From Sulfuricella sp. T08 (GTDB lineage Bacteria > Pseudomonadota > Gammaproteobacteria > Burkholderiales > Sulfuricellaceae): a DNA stretch of 64,000 nucleotides. Under the pieces are notes generated by a model. It had not been told where the DNA came from. It searched no databases and saw only the letters and a program-made list of their open reading frames with translations. Location of the stretch: assembly GCF_000971475.1 (NCBI RefSeq), contig NZ_DF967529.1, positions 47,746 through 111,745 of the forward strand, in the 5' to 3' direction. The position numbers were made by a program, and so were the translations under genes. Positions within the stretch are counted from its first letter, which is position 1, and every line of letters begins with the position of its first letter. Below, piece after piece: positions 33,073 to 45,249 of this stretch.

Positions 33073-33121
33073 GTAATGGGTAAACGGTGATGGGTTTCCC
33101 CATCACTCATTTCTCATCACC
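33073..33121. repeat. Degenerate heptad repeat with inverted halves before sdhB
   Basis: Units GTAATGG, GTAAACG, GTGATGG are followed by the opposite orientation ATCACTC, ATTTCTC, ATCACC, so the whole forms a hairpin (GTGATGGG pairs with CCCATCAC). The sdhB ribosome site AGGAG follows at once. Confidence 0.6.
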
Positions 33122-33132
33122 AGGAGAATTAA

Positions 33133-33828
33133 ATGCGCTTCTCGATCTACCGTTATAATCCGGAAACCGATTCCAAGCCTCACATGCAAGACTATGAGCT
33201 AGATATCGAGGCCGGCAACATGATGTTGCTCGACGCCATTCTGCTGCTCAAGGCACAGGACGAAACCCTGAGCGTTCGCCGCTCCTGCCGCGAAGGGGTG
33301 TGTGGCTCGGACGCCATGAACATCAACGGGCGCAACGGGCTCGCCTGCGTTACGCCACTGTCCGGGCTCAAGCAGCCGATCGAACTGCGCCCGTTGCCTG
33401 GCCAGCCGGTGGTTCGCGACTTGGTGGTGGATCTAAGCCAGTTCTACAAACAATACCGCTCGATCAAACCCTACCTCATCAACAACGAACCGGAACCGGA
33501 AATCGAGCGTCTGCAATCACCCGAAGACAGGGAAAAGCTGGACGGTCTGTACGAGTGCATTTTGTGCGCATGCTGCTCCACTGCCTGCCCGTCGTTCTGG
33601 TGGAACCCCGACAAATTCGTCGGCCCGGCTGGGTTGTTGCAGGCTTATCGGTTTATCGCCGATACACGCGACCAGGCTACCAACGAGCGCCTGGATAACC
33701 TGGAAGACCCCTACCGGTTATTTCGCTGCCACAGTATCATGACTTGTGTGGATGTCTGCCCGAAGGGCCTGAATCCGACCGGCGCGATCGGTAAAATCAA
33801 GGAAATGCTAGTCAAGCGCACGGTTTGA
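33133..33828 (+). CDS. sdhB: Succinate dehydrogenase iron-sulfur subunit
   Basis: 231-residue subunit with three clusters: the [2Fe-2S] site SCREGVCGSDAM and later cysteine in GLACVTPL, then the [4Fe-4S] site CILCACCSTACPSFWW and the [3Fe-4S]/[4Fe-4S] cysteines in CHSIMTCVDVCPKGLNP. It starts MRFSIYRYNPETDSKPHMQD. It is separated from sdhA by a heptad-repeat hairpin. Confidence 0.97.
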   Translation: MRFSIYRYNPETDSKPHMQDYELDIEAGNMMLLDAILLLKAQDETLSVRRSCREGVCGSDAMNINGRNGLACVTPLSGLKQPIELRPLPGQPVVRDLVVDLSQFYKQYRSIKPYLINNEPEPEIERLQSPEDREKLDGLYECILCACCSTACPSFWWNPDKFVGPAGLLQAYRFIADTRDQATNERLDNLEDPYRLFRCHSIMTCVDVCPKGLNPTGAIGKIKEMLVKRTV

Positions 33829-33912
33829 GTGGGGAGAGAAGAGTGATCAGCGAGGAGGAGAATAGCGTCGGCGATCTTACGCCTTGCCCCTCACCGCTCA
33901 CCCATCACAGCC
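33829..33912. repeat. Degenerate heptad repeat inside the sdhE 5' region
   Basis: From the sdhB stop onward the sequence reads GTGGGGA, GAGAAGA, GTGATCA, GCGAGGA and later GCCCCTC, ACCGCTC, ACCCATC. The second block encodes SdhE residues about 14-22. The repeat seems to have supplied the sdhE ribosome site and N-terminus. Confidence 0.5.
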
Positions 33913-34130
33913 GTATCCGCTGGGACTGCCGTCGCGGAATGCTGGAACTCGACATTGTTCTGGCGCGATTTATGGAGCAGAATTTCGAGCGGCTTACGCA
34001 GCAGGAAGTGGAAGCATTCAAGGAGCTGCTGGCTTATTCCGACCCGGATTTATGGGGACTGCTCCAGAGCACTGATACCGGCGTGGATGATAATGTAAGA
34101 AAGGTGTTGCTGTTGCTGCGCCAATATTAA
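33843..34130 (+). CDS. sdhE: Succinate dehydrogenase assembly factor SdhE
   Basis: 95 residues from GTG 33843, chosen because GGGGAG lies 6 bases upstream; TTG 33825 is an alternative. SdhE helps attach FAD to SdhA. The core IRWDCRRGMLELDIVLARFM has the family RGxxE motif (RGMLE), followed by FKELLAYSDPDLWGLL. The first about 25 residues (including LTPCPSPLTHHS) do not resemble the family and come from heptad-repeat DNA. Confidence 0.92.
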   Translation: MISEEENSVGDLTPCPSPLTHHSRIRWDCRRGMLELDIVLARFMEQNFERLTQQEVEAFKELLAYSDPDLWGLLQSTDTGVDDNVRKVLLLLRQY

Positions 34131-34149
34131 TTGAAGAGGAATACGAGAC

Positions 34150-35442
34150 ATGGGTGAACGTAAGGCTTATCTCAAAATCGACGGTGGCGAGGAGATCGAA
34201 TTGCCGGTACTTTCCGGTACCCTTGGCCCGGATGTGATCGATATCCGCAGCCTGGGAAAATACGGGATATTTACCTACGATCCCGGCTACCAGTCCACGG
34301 CCAGTTGCAGTTCGAAAATCACCTATATCGACGGCGACGAGGGCATTCTGCTCTATCGCGGTTACCCCATTGAGCAGTTGGCAGAACACGCCGACTTCAT
34401 CGAGGTCTGCCACCTGCTTTATTACGGCGAACTACCCTCCCAGGAACAGAAGCAGGCGTTCGATTCGATCATACGCCAACACACCATGGTGCATGACCAA
34501 GTCAACAACTTTTACCGGGGATTCCGCCGCGACGCCCATCCCATGGCTTCAATGGTTGGGGTAGCGGGAGCGCTGTCTGCCTTCTACCCGGATTCCGGCG
34601 ATGTATCCGACCCGCGCCACCGCGAAATTTCTGCCCACCGGCTGCTTGCCAAGGTGCCTACCATTGCGGCCATGAGCTACAAGTACAATATCGGCCAACC
34701 CTTCGCCTACCCCAAAAACTCACTTTCTTACGCAGCGAACTTTCTGCATATGATGTTCTCTACGCCCTGCGAGGAATACGTGCCCAACCCAGTGATGGTC
34801 AGGGCGATGGACCGGATTTTTACGCTTCATGCCGATCACGAGCAGAACGCCTCCACTTCCACAGTTCGCCTCGCTGGTTCCAGCGGCGCCAATCCTTTCG
34901 CCTGCATCGCCTCCGGCATAGCCTCCCTGTGGGGACCCGCTCACGGCGGTGCCAACGAGGCTGTGCTCAACATGCTGGAAGAGATCGGGGATGTATCTAA
35001 AATTACAAAACTTATTGAGCGCGCCAAGGACAAGAGCAATCCATTCCGCCTGATGGGCTTTGGCCACCGCGTGTACAAGAACTTCGACCCGCGCGCCAAC
35101 CTGATGCGGCAAACCTGCCATGAGGTACTCAATGAGCTGGGCTGTCAGGATGACCGACTGTTCCAGATCGCCCTCGAACTGGAACGCATTGCCCTGGAAG
35201 ACGAATATTTCATCGAGAAAAAGCTCTATCCGAACGTGGACTTCTATTCGGGCATAGTGCTGCGGGCCATTGGCATCCCAACCAACATGTTTACCGCGAT
35301 TTTCGCCATTTCACGCACCATCGGCTGGATTACCCAATGGAATGAAATGATTGCCGACCCAGAACAGAAAATTGGGCGCCCGCGCCAGCTGTTCCTGGGT
35401 CCAAAAAAGCGGGATTTCGTGCCGATTTCGAAGCGTGGATAA
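34150..35442 (+). CDS. gltA: Citrate synthase
   Basis: 430-residue type II (hexameric, Gram-negative) citrate synthase. The N-terminal beta domain (residues 1-60) has [20 protein letters not shown]. Catalytic segments are [41 protein letters not shown] and the aspartate in [12 protein letters not shown]. It lies between sdhE and sucA, usual in betaproteobacteria, and is distinct from prpC. Confidence 0.98.
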   Translation: MGERKAYLKIDGGEEIELPVLSGTLGPDVIDIRSLGKYGIFTYDPGYQSTASCSSKITYIDGDEGILLYRGYPIEQLAEHADFIEVCHLLYYGELPSQEQKQAFDSIIRQHTMVHDQVNNFYRGFRRDAHPMASMVGVAGALSAFYPDSGDVSDPRHREISAHRLLAKVPTIAAMSYKYNIGQPFAYPKNSLSYAANFLHMMFSTPCEEYVPNPVMVRAMDRIFTLHADHEQNASTSTVRLAGSSGANPFACIASGIASLWGPAHGGANEAVLNMLEEIGDVSKITKLIERAKDKSNPFRLMGFGHRVYKNFDPRANLMRQTCHEVLNELGCQDDRLFQIALELERIALEDEYFIEKKLYPNVDFYSGIVLRAIGIPTNMFTAIFAISRTIGWITQWNEMIADPEQKIGRPRQLFLGPKKRDFVPISKRG

Positions 35443-35549
35443 CGCGGGTGAGGGGTGCACCACAAGAGTGCTCCGACTTTCTATGCGCTGAAGCTCATGA
35501 AAGGTCGTATTAAGGAGTAAAAGCAGTGACGTGGCCGCTTTTGATTTTG

Positions 35550-35595
35550 TCTCCTCACTGATGTCTCCTCACTCCTTGCACGCTGTAAGTCACAC
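35550..35595. repeat. Degenerate heptad repeat upstream of sucA
   Basis: Units TCTCCTC, ACTGATG, TCTCCTC, ACTCCTT, GCACGCT, GTAAGTC fill the gap just before the sucA ribosome site (AGGAGA). It is the same repeat style as near sdhB and sdhE. Confidence 0.5.
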
Positions 35596-35613
35596 GTAGG
35601 AGAAGAGAAAAGC

Positions 35614-38464
<2,851 letters not shown>

Positions 38465-38497
38465 AATAGTTTCATCAAGTTATCGGAGATAGTTAAG

Positions 38498-39703
38498 ATG
38501 TTAATAGAAGTTAAGGTGCCGGTTTTATCTGAATCCATTTCCGAGGCCACACTGCTTTCATGGCACAAAAAAGTGGGCGATGCCGTGGTACGTGACGAGA
38601 TCTTGATCGATGTTGAAACCGACAAGGTAGTGCTGGAACTGCCCGCGCCTCAGTCCGGTATTTTGGCGAAAATTATCAAGGGTGACGGACTATCCGTGAA
38701 TAGTGACGAGGTGATCGCTGTGATAGATACCGAGGCAAATACCAGCACTGAGATAACAGCAGTGCCGAATCCTGAGAAAAGCACTTCAAACACAGCACTC
38801 AGTACTCAGTACTCGCTAAGCCCGGCAGTGCGTAAACTGGTGGCCGAGCATCATCTCAATCCGGCAGAAATCAGTGGCAGCGGCCAAGGCGGACGCATCA
38901 CCAAGGAAGACGTGCTGTCCCACCTCGAAAAACCGGCCAGCCCAGCGGCGCTAGCTGCACCAGTGAACACTCCATCTGTGGCGACTGTAAGCCCTGCCGG
39001 CCCCCGACCGGAGCAGCGCGTGCCGATGACCCGGCTGCGTGCACGCGTCGCCGAGCGCTTGGTTGAGGCCCAGCAAACCGCCGCCATTCTCACCACCTTC
39101 AACGAAGCCAACATGCAGCCAGTGATGGAACTGCGCAACCGCTACAAGGAAAAATTCGAGAAGGAGCACGGCGTCAAGCTGGGCTTCATGTCCTTCTTCG
39201 TCAAGGCGGCGATCGCGGCGCTGAAGAAATACCCGATCGTCAACGCCTTTATAGACGACAGCGATATTGTCTATCACGGCTACTACGACATCGGCATCGC
39301 AGTGAGCAGCCCACGGGGTCTGGTGGTGCCTATCCTGCGCGACGCCGATCAGCTTTCCATCGCCGATATCGAGAAGAAAATTGCCGATTTTGGCGCTCGC
39401 GCCAAGGATGGCAAACTGACCATCGAGGAACTCACCGGTGGTACCTTCACTATCTCCAACGGCGGCGTATTCGGTTCAATGATGTCGACCCCCATCCTGA
39501 ATCCTCCGCAATCGGCCATCCTCGGCATGCACAAGACCTATGATCGTCCCGTGGTGGAAAATGGCCAGATTGTCATCCGTCCCATGATGTATTTGGCACT
39601 GTCCTACGACCATCGCATCATTGATGGCCGTGAAGCGGTGTTGTCGCTGGTGGCAATCAAGGAAGCGCTGGAAGATCCGGCGCGCATGCTGCTGCAGATA
39701 TAG
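38498..39703 (+). CDS. sucB: Dihydrolipoyllysine succinyltransferase, E2 of 2-oxoglutarate dehydrogenase
   Basis: 401 residues. The lipoyl domain (1-75) carries the attachment lysine K43 in [11 protein letters not shown]. The peripheral subunit-binding domain has [19 protein letters not shown]. The catalytic core ends with [16 protein letters not shown], which holds the catalytic His and Asp. The linker after the lipoyl domain ([12 protein letters not shown]) is encoded by ACTCAGT heptads. Confidence 0.97.
   Translation: MLIEVKVPVLSESISEATLLSWHKKVGDAVVRDEILIDVETDKVVLELPAPQSGILAKIIKGDGLSVNSDEVIAVIDTEANTSTEITAVPNPEKSTSNTALSTQYSLSPAVRKLVAEHHLNPAEISGSGQGGRITKEDVLSHLEKPASPAALAAPVNTPSVATVSPAGPRPEQRVPMTRLRARVAERLVEAQQTAAILTTFNEANMQPVMELRNRYKEKFEKEHGVKLGFMSFFVKAAIAALKKYPIVNAFIDDSDIVYHGYYDIGIAVSSPRGLVVPILRDADQLSIADIEKKIADFGARAKDGKLTIEELTGGTFTISNGGVFGSMMSTPILNPPQSAILGMHKTYDRPVVENGQIVIRPMMYLALSYDHRIIDGREAVLSLVAIKEALEDPARMLLQI
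38788..38815. repeat. ACTCAGT heptads inside the sucB linker
   Basis: Two exact ACTCAGT units plus ACTCGCT and a preceding partial unit encode about residues 97-106 of SucB. Insertion in a flexible linker would be tolerated. Confidence 0.6.
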
Positions 39704-39716
39704 AGGAAGGAAAATC

Positions 39717-41144
39717 ATGTCCGTAACCTATGATGTGGCTGTAATCGGCGCTGGCCCGGCCGGATATGTCTCGGCTATTCGTTGTGCCCAGCTCGGCCTG
39801 AATACGGTGTGCATCGACGACTGGAAAAACCAGGATGGCAAGGCCAGTTTGGGCGGAACCTGTCTCAACGTTGGCTGCATTCCCTCCAAAGTGCTGCTCG
39901 AATCCTCGGAGAACTACGAACGCGTACAGGAAAAATTTCCCGCTCACGGCATCACGGTCGAGGGGCTGAAACTGGATGTCGGTACCATGCTGGCGCGCAA
40001 GGAAAAGATCGTGCGTACCCTGACCGACGGCATTTCTCTGCTATTCAGGAAGAACAAGGTGGCCATCATCCACGGACGGGCCCGTTTTAACGGGGGTGGA
40101 GCACTATGGAAACTCGAAGTGGTGCGGCATGACGGAAAGACGGAATCGGTCGAGGCCACGCATGTGATCATTGCCACCGGCTCTACCCCGCGCCAACTGC
40201 CGCAGGTGCCAGTGGACAACAAGCGGGTGGTGGACAATGTCGGTGCGCTTGACTTCAAGGAAGTGCCGAAAAGGCTTGGCATCATCGGCGCTGGCGTCAT
40301 CGGCCTGGAACTGGGCAGCGTATGGCGCCGGCTGGGTTCGAATGTCACCCTGTTCCAGCCAAACGATACCTTCCTGTCCAGCGTGGATGAGCAGATCGCA
40401 GCCGAGGCGCTGCGCATCTTTACGCGCCAAGGGCTGCTGATCCATCGTGGCGTCAAGTTCTCTGCGATCAAGGTGAGCAGCAAAAACGTCAGTGTCGAAT
40501 TCGAAAACAAGGAAGGCGCCCAGAAGCTGTTGTTCGACAAGCTGATAGTGGCGATCGGACGTGTTCCCAATACTGCCGGCCTGGATGCTGGCAAGGCCGG
40601 GCTCAAGTTCGATGAACATGGATACATCGATGTGGACGAGCATTGCCGCACCAACTTGACGAATGTCTACGCCATCGGTGATGTGGTGCGTGGACCCATG
40701 CTGGCTCACAAGGGTTCGGAAGAAGGTGTCGCAGTAGCCGAGCTGATCTCTGGTCAGGCCGGGCACGTTAATTATGCAACTATCCCCTGGGTGATCTATA
40801 CCTCACCGGAAATCGCCTGGGTAGGGCAGACCGAGCAAGCGCTGAAAGTCGCTGGAGTGGAATACCACAAGGGAACCTTCCCGTTCAGTGCCAATGGCCG
40901 CGCCCATGCCTTGCAGGAAACAACCGGCCTGGTCAAGGTTCTGGCCGATGCCAAAACCGACCGTATCCTCGGCGTGCACATCATTGGCCCGTGCGCTTCC
41001 GAACTGATTCAGGAAGCGGTGGTGGCAATGGAATTCGCGGCGAGCAGCGAGGACATCGCCCGCATCGTGCATGCCCATCCCTCGCTTTCGGAGTCCTTGC
41101 ATGAGGCGGCACTGGGCGTGACCCAGCGGTCGATTCATATTTGA
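39717..41144 (+). CDS. lpdA: Dihydrolipoyl dehydrogenase
   Basis: 475-residue flavoprotein E3 that reoxidises lipoyl groups. The FAD motif DVAVIGAGPAGYVSAI is at the N-terminus, the redox disulfide is C49/C54 in GGTCLNVGCIPSK, the NAD motif is LGIIGAGVIGLELGSVW, and the C-terminal His-Glu pair is in VHAHPSLSESLHEA. ATG 39717 follows AGGAAGGAAA; an in-frame start at 39621 would overlap sucB. Confidence 0.97.
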   Translation: MSVTYDVAVIGAGPAGYVSAIRCAQLGLNTVCIDDWKNQDGKASLGGTCLNVGCIPSKVLLESSENYERVQEKFPAHGITVEGLKLDVGTMLARKEKIVRTLTDGISLLFRKNKVAIIHGRARFNGGGALWKLEVVRHDGKTESVEATHVIIATGSTPRQLPQVPVDNKRVVDNVGALDFKEVPKRLGIIGAGVIGLELGSVWRRLGSNVTLFQPNDTFLSSVDEQIAAEALRIFTRQGLLIHRGVKFSAIKVSSKNVSVEFENKEGAQKLLFDKLIVAIGRVPNTAGLDAGKAGLKFDEHGYIDVDEHCRTNLTNVYAIGDVVRGPMLAHKGSEEGVAVAELISGQAGHVNYATIPWVIYTSPEIAWVGQTEQALKVAGVEYHKGTFPFSANGRAHALQETTGLVKVLADAKTDRILGVHIIGPCASELIQEAVVAMEFAASSEDIARIVHAHPSLSESLHEAALGVTQRSIHI

Positions 41145-41167
41145 TGTTTGCTGGCGGCGGGTTAAAT

Positions 41168-42253
41168 ATGAACCTGGCGGAATGCGTCCACCAGCGGGCT
41201 TGCCAGCACGATATCGTGCTGGATGAGGCGCAACAGCATGCCGTGGATCGTCTGCAGCACCTTTACTATGCCTTGCTTGAAAGCGAAGTGCGCAAGAACC
41301 GGTTCCTGCACAAGTTGTTCGGCAGGAAACAGCATCATGTACGCGGACTGTATTTGTGGGGTGGGGTCGGCCGCGGTAAAAGCTTTCTGATGGATGTCTT
41401 TTTCTCCAGCGTGCCACTCGAGCAGAAGAAGCGGGTGCATTTTCACCGCTTCATGCAGGATGTTCATGCCGAGCTCGACACCATCAAGCATCACGCCGAC
41501 CCGCTGGTGATCGTGGCGCAGCGCATTGCACAGCAGGCGCGCCTGATCTGTTTCGATGAATTCCATGTCAGCGATATCGCCGATGCCATGCTGCTGGGGC
41601 GGCTGTTGCGCGAACTGCTGCAGCAGGGCGTGGTACTGGTCGCCACCTCGAACCACAAACCGGATGAACTTTACATGCACGGCCTGCAACGCAGCCGCTT
41701 TCTGCCCGCCATCGCCCTTCTCAAGGAACGGCTGGACGTGGTTGAAATCGACGCCGGCATCGACTACCGGCTGCGCATGCTGGAAAGGGTCAGGGCCTAC
41801 CATTTTCCCCTCGACGAAGTGGCTGAAGCCAGTCTTGGTACTGCTTTTTCCAGTCTTGCCGGCGGAGAGGGAGCAAGCCATGTTTCCCTGAAGATAGAAG
41901 GGCGCCGGATAAGCACAAAACGCTCAGCGCCCGGCGTGGTCTGGTTCGACTTCCAGACCATTTGCGGTGCACCGCGAGGGCAGGCGGACTATATTGAAAT
42001 TGCACGGCGCTTCCATACCGTGCTGATTTCCGGCATTCCGAAAATGTCGCCTGAACAGGCGGCTGAAGCACGGCGCTTTACCTGGCTGGTAGATGAATTC
42101 TACGACCGGCGGGTGAAGCTGATCGTGTCGGCACAGGTGCCGCCACAGGAACTGTATCCGGGTGGCCCGCATGCCGAAGAATTCCATCGTACCATCAGCC
42201 GGTTAACGGAAATGCAGTCGCGCCAGTACCTGGCTCAACCGCACTTACCTTGA
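41168..42253 (+). CDS. zapE: Cell division protein ZapE (AFG1-like ATPase)
   Basis: 361-residue P-loop ATPase. Walker A is GVGRGKSFLMDVFF and Walker B is ICFDEFHVSDIADAM; the sensor region VVLVATSNHKPDELY follows. ZapE is linked to Z-ring stability; the eukaryotic homologue AFG1 acts in mitochondria. The start at 41168 (MNLAECVHQRACQ) resembles family N-termini; in-frame ATG 41144 or TTG 41141 would overlap the lpdA stop but lack a ribosome site. Confidence 0.93.
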   Translation: MNLAECVHQRACQHDIVLDEAQQHAVDRLQHLYYALLESEVRKNRFLHKLFGRKQHHVRGLYLWGGVGRGKSFLMDVFFSSVPLEQKKRVHFHRFMQDVHAELDTIKHHADPLVIVAQRIAQQARLICFDEFHVSDIADAMLLGRLLRELLQQGVVLVATSNHKPDELYMHGLQRSRFLPAIALLKERLDVVEIDAGIDYRLRMLERVRAYHFPLDEVAEASLGTAFSSLAGGEGASHVSLKIEGRRISTKRSAPGVVWFDFQTICGAPRGQADYIEIARRFHTVLISGIPKMSPEQAAEARRFTWLVDEFYDRRVKLIVSAQVPPQELYPGGPHAEEFHRTISRLTEMQSRQYLAQPHLP

Positions 42254-42262
42254 GGGAGGAGC

Positions 42263-43252
42263 ATGCACCGATTTAACGCTTACCGTATTTTCGAAAAAGA
42301 GGGTCAGGTGTCGGCCCGGTTGGTCGAACTCGGGATTGACGATCTCGATCCGGGTGAGGTGCTGATCAGGAACAGCCATTCCAGCGTCAATTACAAGGAT
42401 GCCCTTGCCGCTACCGGCACGGGCAGGGTTGTCCGTCGTTTTCCTGTCATTGGAGGGGTCGACGTGGCGGGAACGGTAGCCACTTCCGGCGATAAGCGTT
42501 TCCGGGAAGGTGAATCCGTACTTGTCACCGGCTACGGCATGGGAGTAGAGCATGACGGCGGCTATGCCGAGTATTCCCGCGTACCTGCCGACTGGGTGGT
42601 GCCTCTGCCGCAGGGAATGAGCACTGCCGATGCGATGGCAATCGGCACGGCGGGTTTTACCGCCGCGCTGGCGATCATGCGCATGGAGCAGAACGGCCTC
42701 AAGCCGGCCAACGGCCCCGTGGTGGTGACCGGCGCTTCGGGAGGGGTGGGCAGCGTGGCCGTGGATTTGCTCGCCGGACTGGGATACGAAGTGACAGCAA
42801 TCAGCGGCAAGGACGATCAGCACGAATATTTGCGCCATTTGGGCGCATCCCAGGTGCTGTCGCGCCATACCCTGGAAATGGGCAGAAAGCCTCTGGAAAA
42901 GACAATCTGGGCGGGCGCGGTTGATCCGGTTGGGGGCGAGACGCTTGCCTGGCTTACCCGCACCATGAAACAGCACGGAACGATTGCCAGCTGCGGCCTG
43001 ACGGCAGGGGTCGAACTGCACACCACGGTGATGCCGTTCATCCTGCGCGGTGTCAGTTTGCTCGGCATCGATTCGGTGCAGTGCCCGATGGATTTGCGGC
43101 GAAGAGTCTGGGAGCGGCTGGCCAGCGACATGAGGCCGCGCCATCTCAAGGAAATGACGCGCACCATCCATTTCGAACAGTTGCCCGAAACCTTCGACGC
43201 GTTATTGAAGGGCGCGGTAAAGGGCAGGGTGGTGGTTAAAATTCAGGAATGA
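42263..43252 (+). CDS. acuI: Acrylyl-CoA reductase (NADPH) AcuI/YhdH
   Basis: 329-residue zinc-free medium-chain dehydrogenase/reductase. YhdH/AcuI signatures include HSSVNYKDALAATGTGRV, PVIGGVDVAGTV, GTAGFTAALAIM and the NADPH motif VVVTGASGGVGSVAVDLLA. AcuI reduces acryloyl-CoA to propionyl-CoA, which detoxifies acrylate. It sits 9 bases before prpE, supporting propionyl-CoA metabolism as the local theme. Confidence 0.92.
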   Translation: MHRFNAYRIFEKEGQVSARLVELGIDDLDPGEVLIRNSHSSVNYKDALAATGTGRVVRRFPVIGGVDVAGTVATSGDKRFREGESVLVTGYGMGVEHDGGYAEYSRVPADWVVPLPQGMSTADAMAIGTAGFTAALAIMRMEQNGLKPANGPVVVTGASGGVGSVAVDLLAGLGYEVTAISGKDDQHEYLRHLGASQVLSRHTLEMGRKPLEKTIWAGAVDPVGGETLAWLTRTMKQHGTIASCGLTAGVELHTTVMPFILRGVSLLGIDSVQCPMDLRRRVWERLASDMRPRHLKEMTRTIHFEQLPETFDALLKGAVKGRVVVKIQE

Positions 43253-43261
43253 GGGGGAAAA

Positions 43262-45169
43262 ATGGGCAAGTACCAGGACTTTTACCGGAAATCGATCGAC
43301 GAGCCTGATGAATTCTGGGCCGAGCAGGCTAGACTGATCGACTGGCACAAGCCGTTTGACCAGGTGCTGGACTACAGCCGACCTCCATTCACCCGATGGT
43401 TTGTCGGCGGCCTCACCAACCTGTGCCATAACGCCGTGGACCGCCACTTGAAAGACCGTCCTGAGCAGAAGGCGCTGGTTTACATCTCCACCGAAACCGG
43501 TCAGCAGCAGGCCTACACCTACCGCGAACTACATGCCGAGACCAACCGTTTTGCCGCAGTATTGCGCGAGCAGGGCGTGGAGAAGGGGGACCGCGTCATC
43601 ATCTACATGCCGATGATCCCTGAAGCGGTTTTTGCCATGCTCGCCTGTGCGCGGCTGGGGGCCATCCATTCCGTGGTGTTCGGCGGCTTCGCTTCGGCCA
43701 GTCTGGCGACCCGCATCGACGATGCCAAACCCCGGCTGATGGTGACCGCCGATGCCGGCATGCGCGGCGGCAAGATCATTCCTTACAAGCACCTGGTGGA
43801 CGAGGCGCTACGGCTGTCCAGCCATCCTCCGCAGAAGCTGGTGATCGTCAACCGTGGTCTCGACAAGGAAATGTCGATAACCGCCGGCCGTGATCTGGAT
43901 TATGCCAGCCTACGCGATCAGCATATGGATGACCGGATCGATCCGGTGTGGCTGGAGTCGTCCGATCCCAGTTATATCCTCTACACGTCAGGCACCACCG
44001 GCAAACCCAAGGGCGTACAGCGCGATACCGGTGGCTACGCGGTGGCGCTGGCGGCTTCCATGCGCCACATCTACGCCGGGCAGCCGGGCGAAACCCTGTT
44101 TACCACCAGCGACATCGGCTGGGTGGTGGGGCACTCCTACATTGTCTATGGTCCGCTGATCAACGGCATGACTACCATCCTGTATGAGGGTCTGCCGGTC
44201 CGGCCCGATCCGGCAATCTGGTGGAAGATCGTGGAGGAGAATAAGGTCGGCGTGATGTTTTCATCGCCCACAGCGATTCGAGTGCTGAAAAAACAGCCGC
44301 CTGAATTCCTGCAAAAACATGACGTCTCTTCGCTGCGTAACCTGTATCTTGCTGGTGAACCGCTGGACGAGCCGACCGCACGCTGGATCGCCGGCGCGCT
44401 CAAAGTCAATATCATCGACAACTACTGGCAGACCGAGACCGGCTGGCCGATCCTCTCCAGCGTGCCGGGCATAGAGGATACGCCACGCAAGTTCGGTTCA
44501 CCCAGCTTCCAAGTGTATGATTTTAAACTGAAACTGCTGCACGAGAGTACCGGTCAGGAAGTGGGAGTCAACGAGAAAGGCGTACTGGTAGCAGTACCCC
44601 CGCTGCCACCGGGTTGTTTGTCCACGATATGGGGCGACGACACGCGCTTCGTCAACACCTATTTCTCGAATTTCGAGACCGAACTGGTTTATTCCACCTT
44701 CGACTGGGCGACCCGTGACGAGGATGGCTACTATTTCATTCTTGGCCGCACCGACGATGTCATCAATGTCGCCGGACATCGCCTGGGCACGCGCGAGATT
44801 GAGGAGGCCATTCAGGCCCATCCCAACATCGCCGAAGTGGCGGTGGTTGGCGTTTACGACGAGGTGAAGGGGCAGGCGATCATGGCCTTCGCTGTGACCA
44901 AGGATGCGGGCTGCACTTCAACGCCGGAAAGTGCTACCCAGATGGAAAAGGAAGTGATGGCGACTGTAGACAAGGAACTCGGCGCCATCGCCCGTCCAGC
45001 CAAGGTGCACTTCGTTTCCGCTTTGCCGAAAACCCGCTCTGGCAAGCTCCTGCGCCGCAGCATGCAGGCGCTGGCGGAAGGGCGCGAACCTGGAGATTTG
45101 ACCACGCTGGACGATCCGACTTCTCTTGAACTGATACGGAATGTCATTGCGCAATGGCGAAAAGACTGA
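43262..45169 (+). CDS. prpE: Propionyl-CoA synthetase
   Basis: 635-residue AMP-forming acyl-CoA synthetase. The phosphate-binding loop is ILYTSGTTGKPKGVQRDTGG; further conserved segments are DNYWQTETGWPI, LGRTDDVINVAGHRLGTREI, and the C-terminal catalytic lysine in KTRSGKLLRRSMQAL. The N-terminal WFVGGLTNLCHNAVDRH fits PrpE rather than acetate-specific Acs. Pairs with acuI here and with prpBCD about 15 kb upstream. Confidence 0.95.
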   Translation: MGKYQDFYRKSIDEPDEFWAEQARLIDWHKPFDQVLDYSRPPFTRWFVGGLTNLCHNAVDRHLKDRPEQKALVYISTETGQQQAYTYRELHAETNRFAAVLREQGVEKGDRVIIYMPMIPEAVFAMLACARLGAIHSVVFGGFASASLATRIDDAKPRLMVTADAGMRGGKIIPYKHLVDEALRLSSHPPQKLVIVNRGLDKEMSITAGRDLDYASLRDQHMDDRIDPVWLESSDPSYILYTSGTTGKPKGVQRDTGGYAVALAASMRHIYAGQPGETLFTTSDIGWVVGHSYIVYGPLINGMTTILYEGLPVRPDPAIWWKIVEENKVGVMFSSPTAIRVLKKQPPEFLQKHDVSSLRNLYLAGEPLDEPTARWIAGALKVNIIDNYWQTETGWPILSSVPGIEDTPRKFGSPSFQVYDFKLKLLHESTGQEVGVNEKGVLVAVPPLPPGCLSTIWGDDTRFVNTYFSNFETELVYSTFDWATRDEDGYYFILGRTDDVINVAGHRLGTREIEEAIQAHPNIAEVAVVGVYDEVKGQAIMAFAVTKDAGCTSTPESATQMEKEVMATVDKELGAIARPAKVHFVSALPKTRSGKLLRRSMQALAEGREPGDLTTLDDPTSLELIRNVIAQWRKD

Positions 45170-45249
45170 CTATTTGGGGCTCACAGTTTGTATTATCGGA
45201 CGTTATTCCGTAACCTATATCCAGTCAGAATAAAAATCACAGGTCAGAA

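Noticed and set aside
33073..33912. Short repeats as a possible CRISPR array
   Set aside because: Units are 7 bases, degenerate and without spacers of fixed length; no cas gene present.
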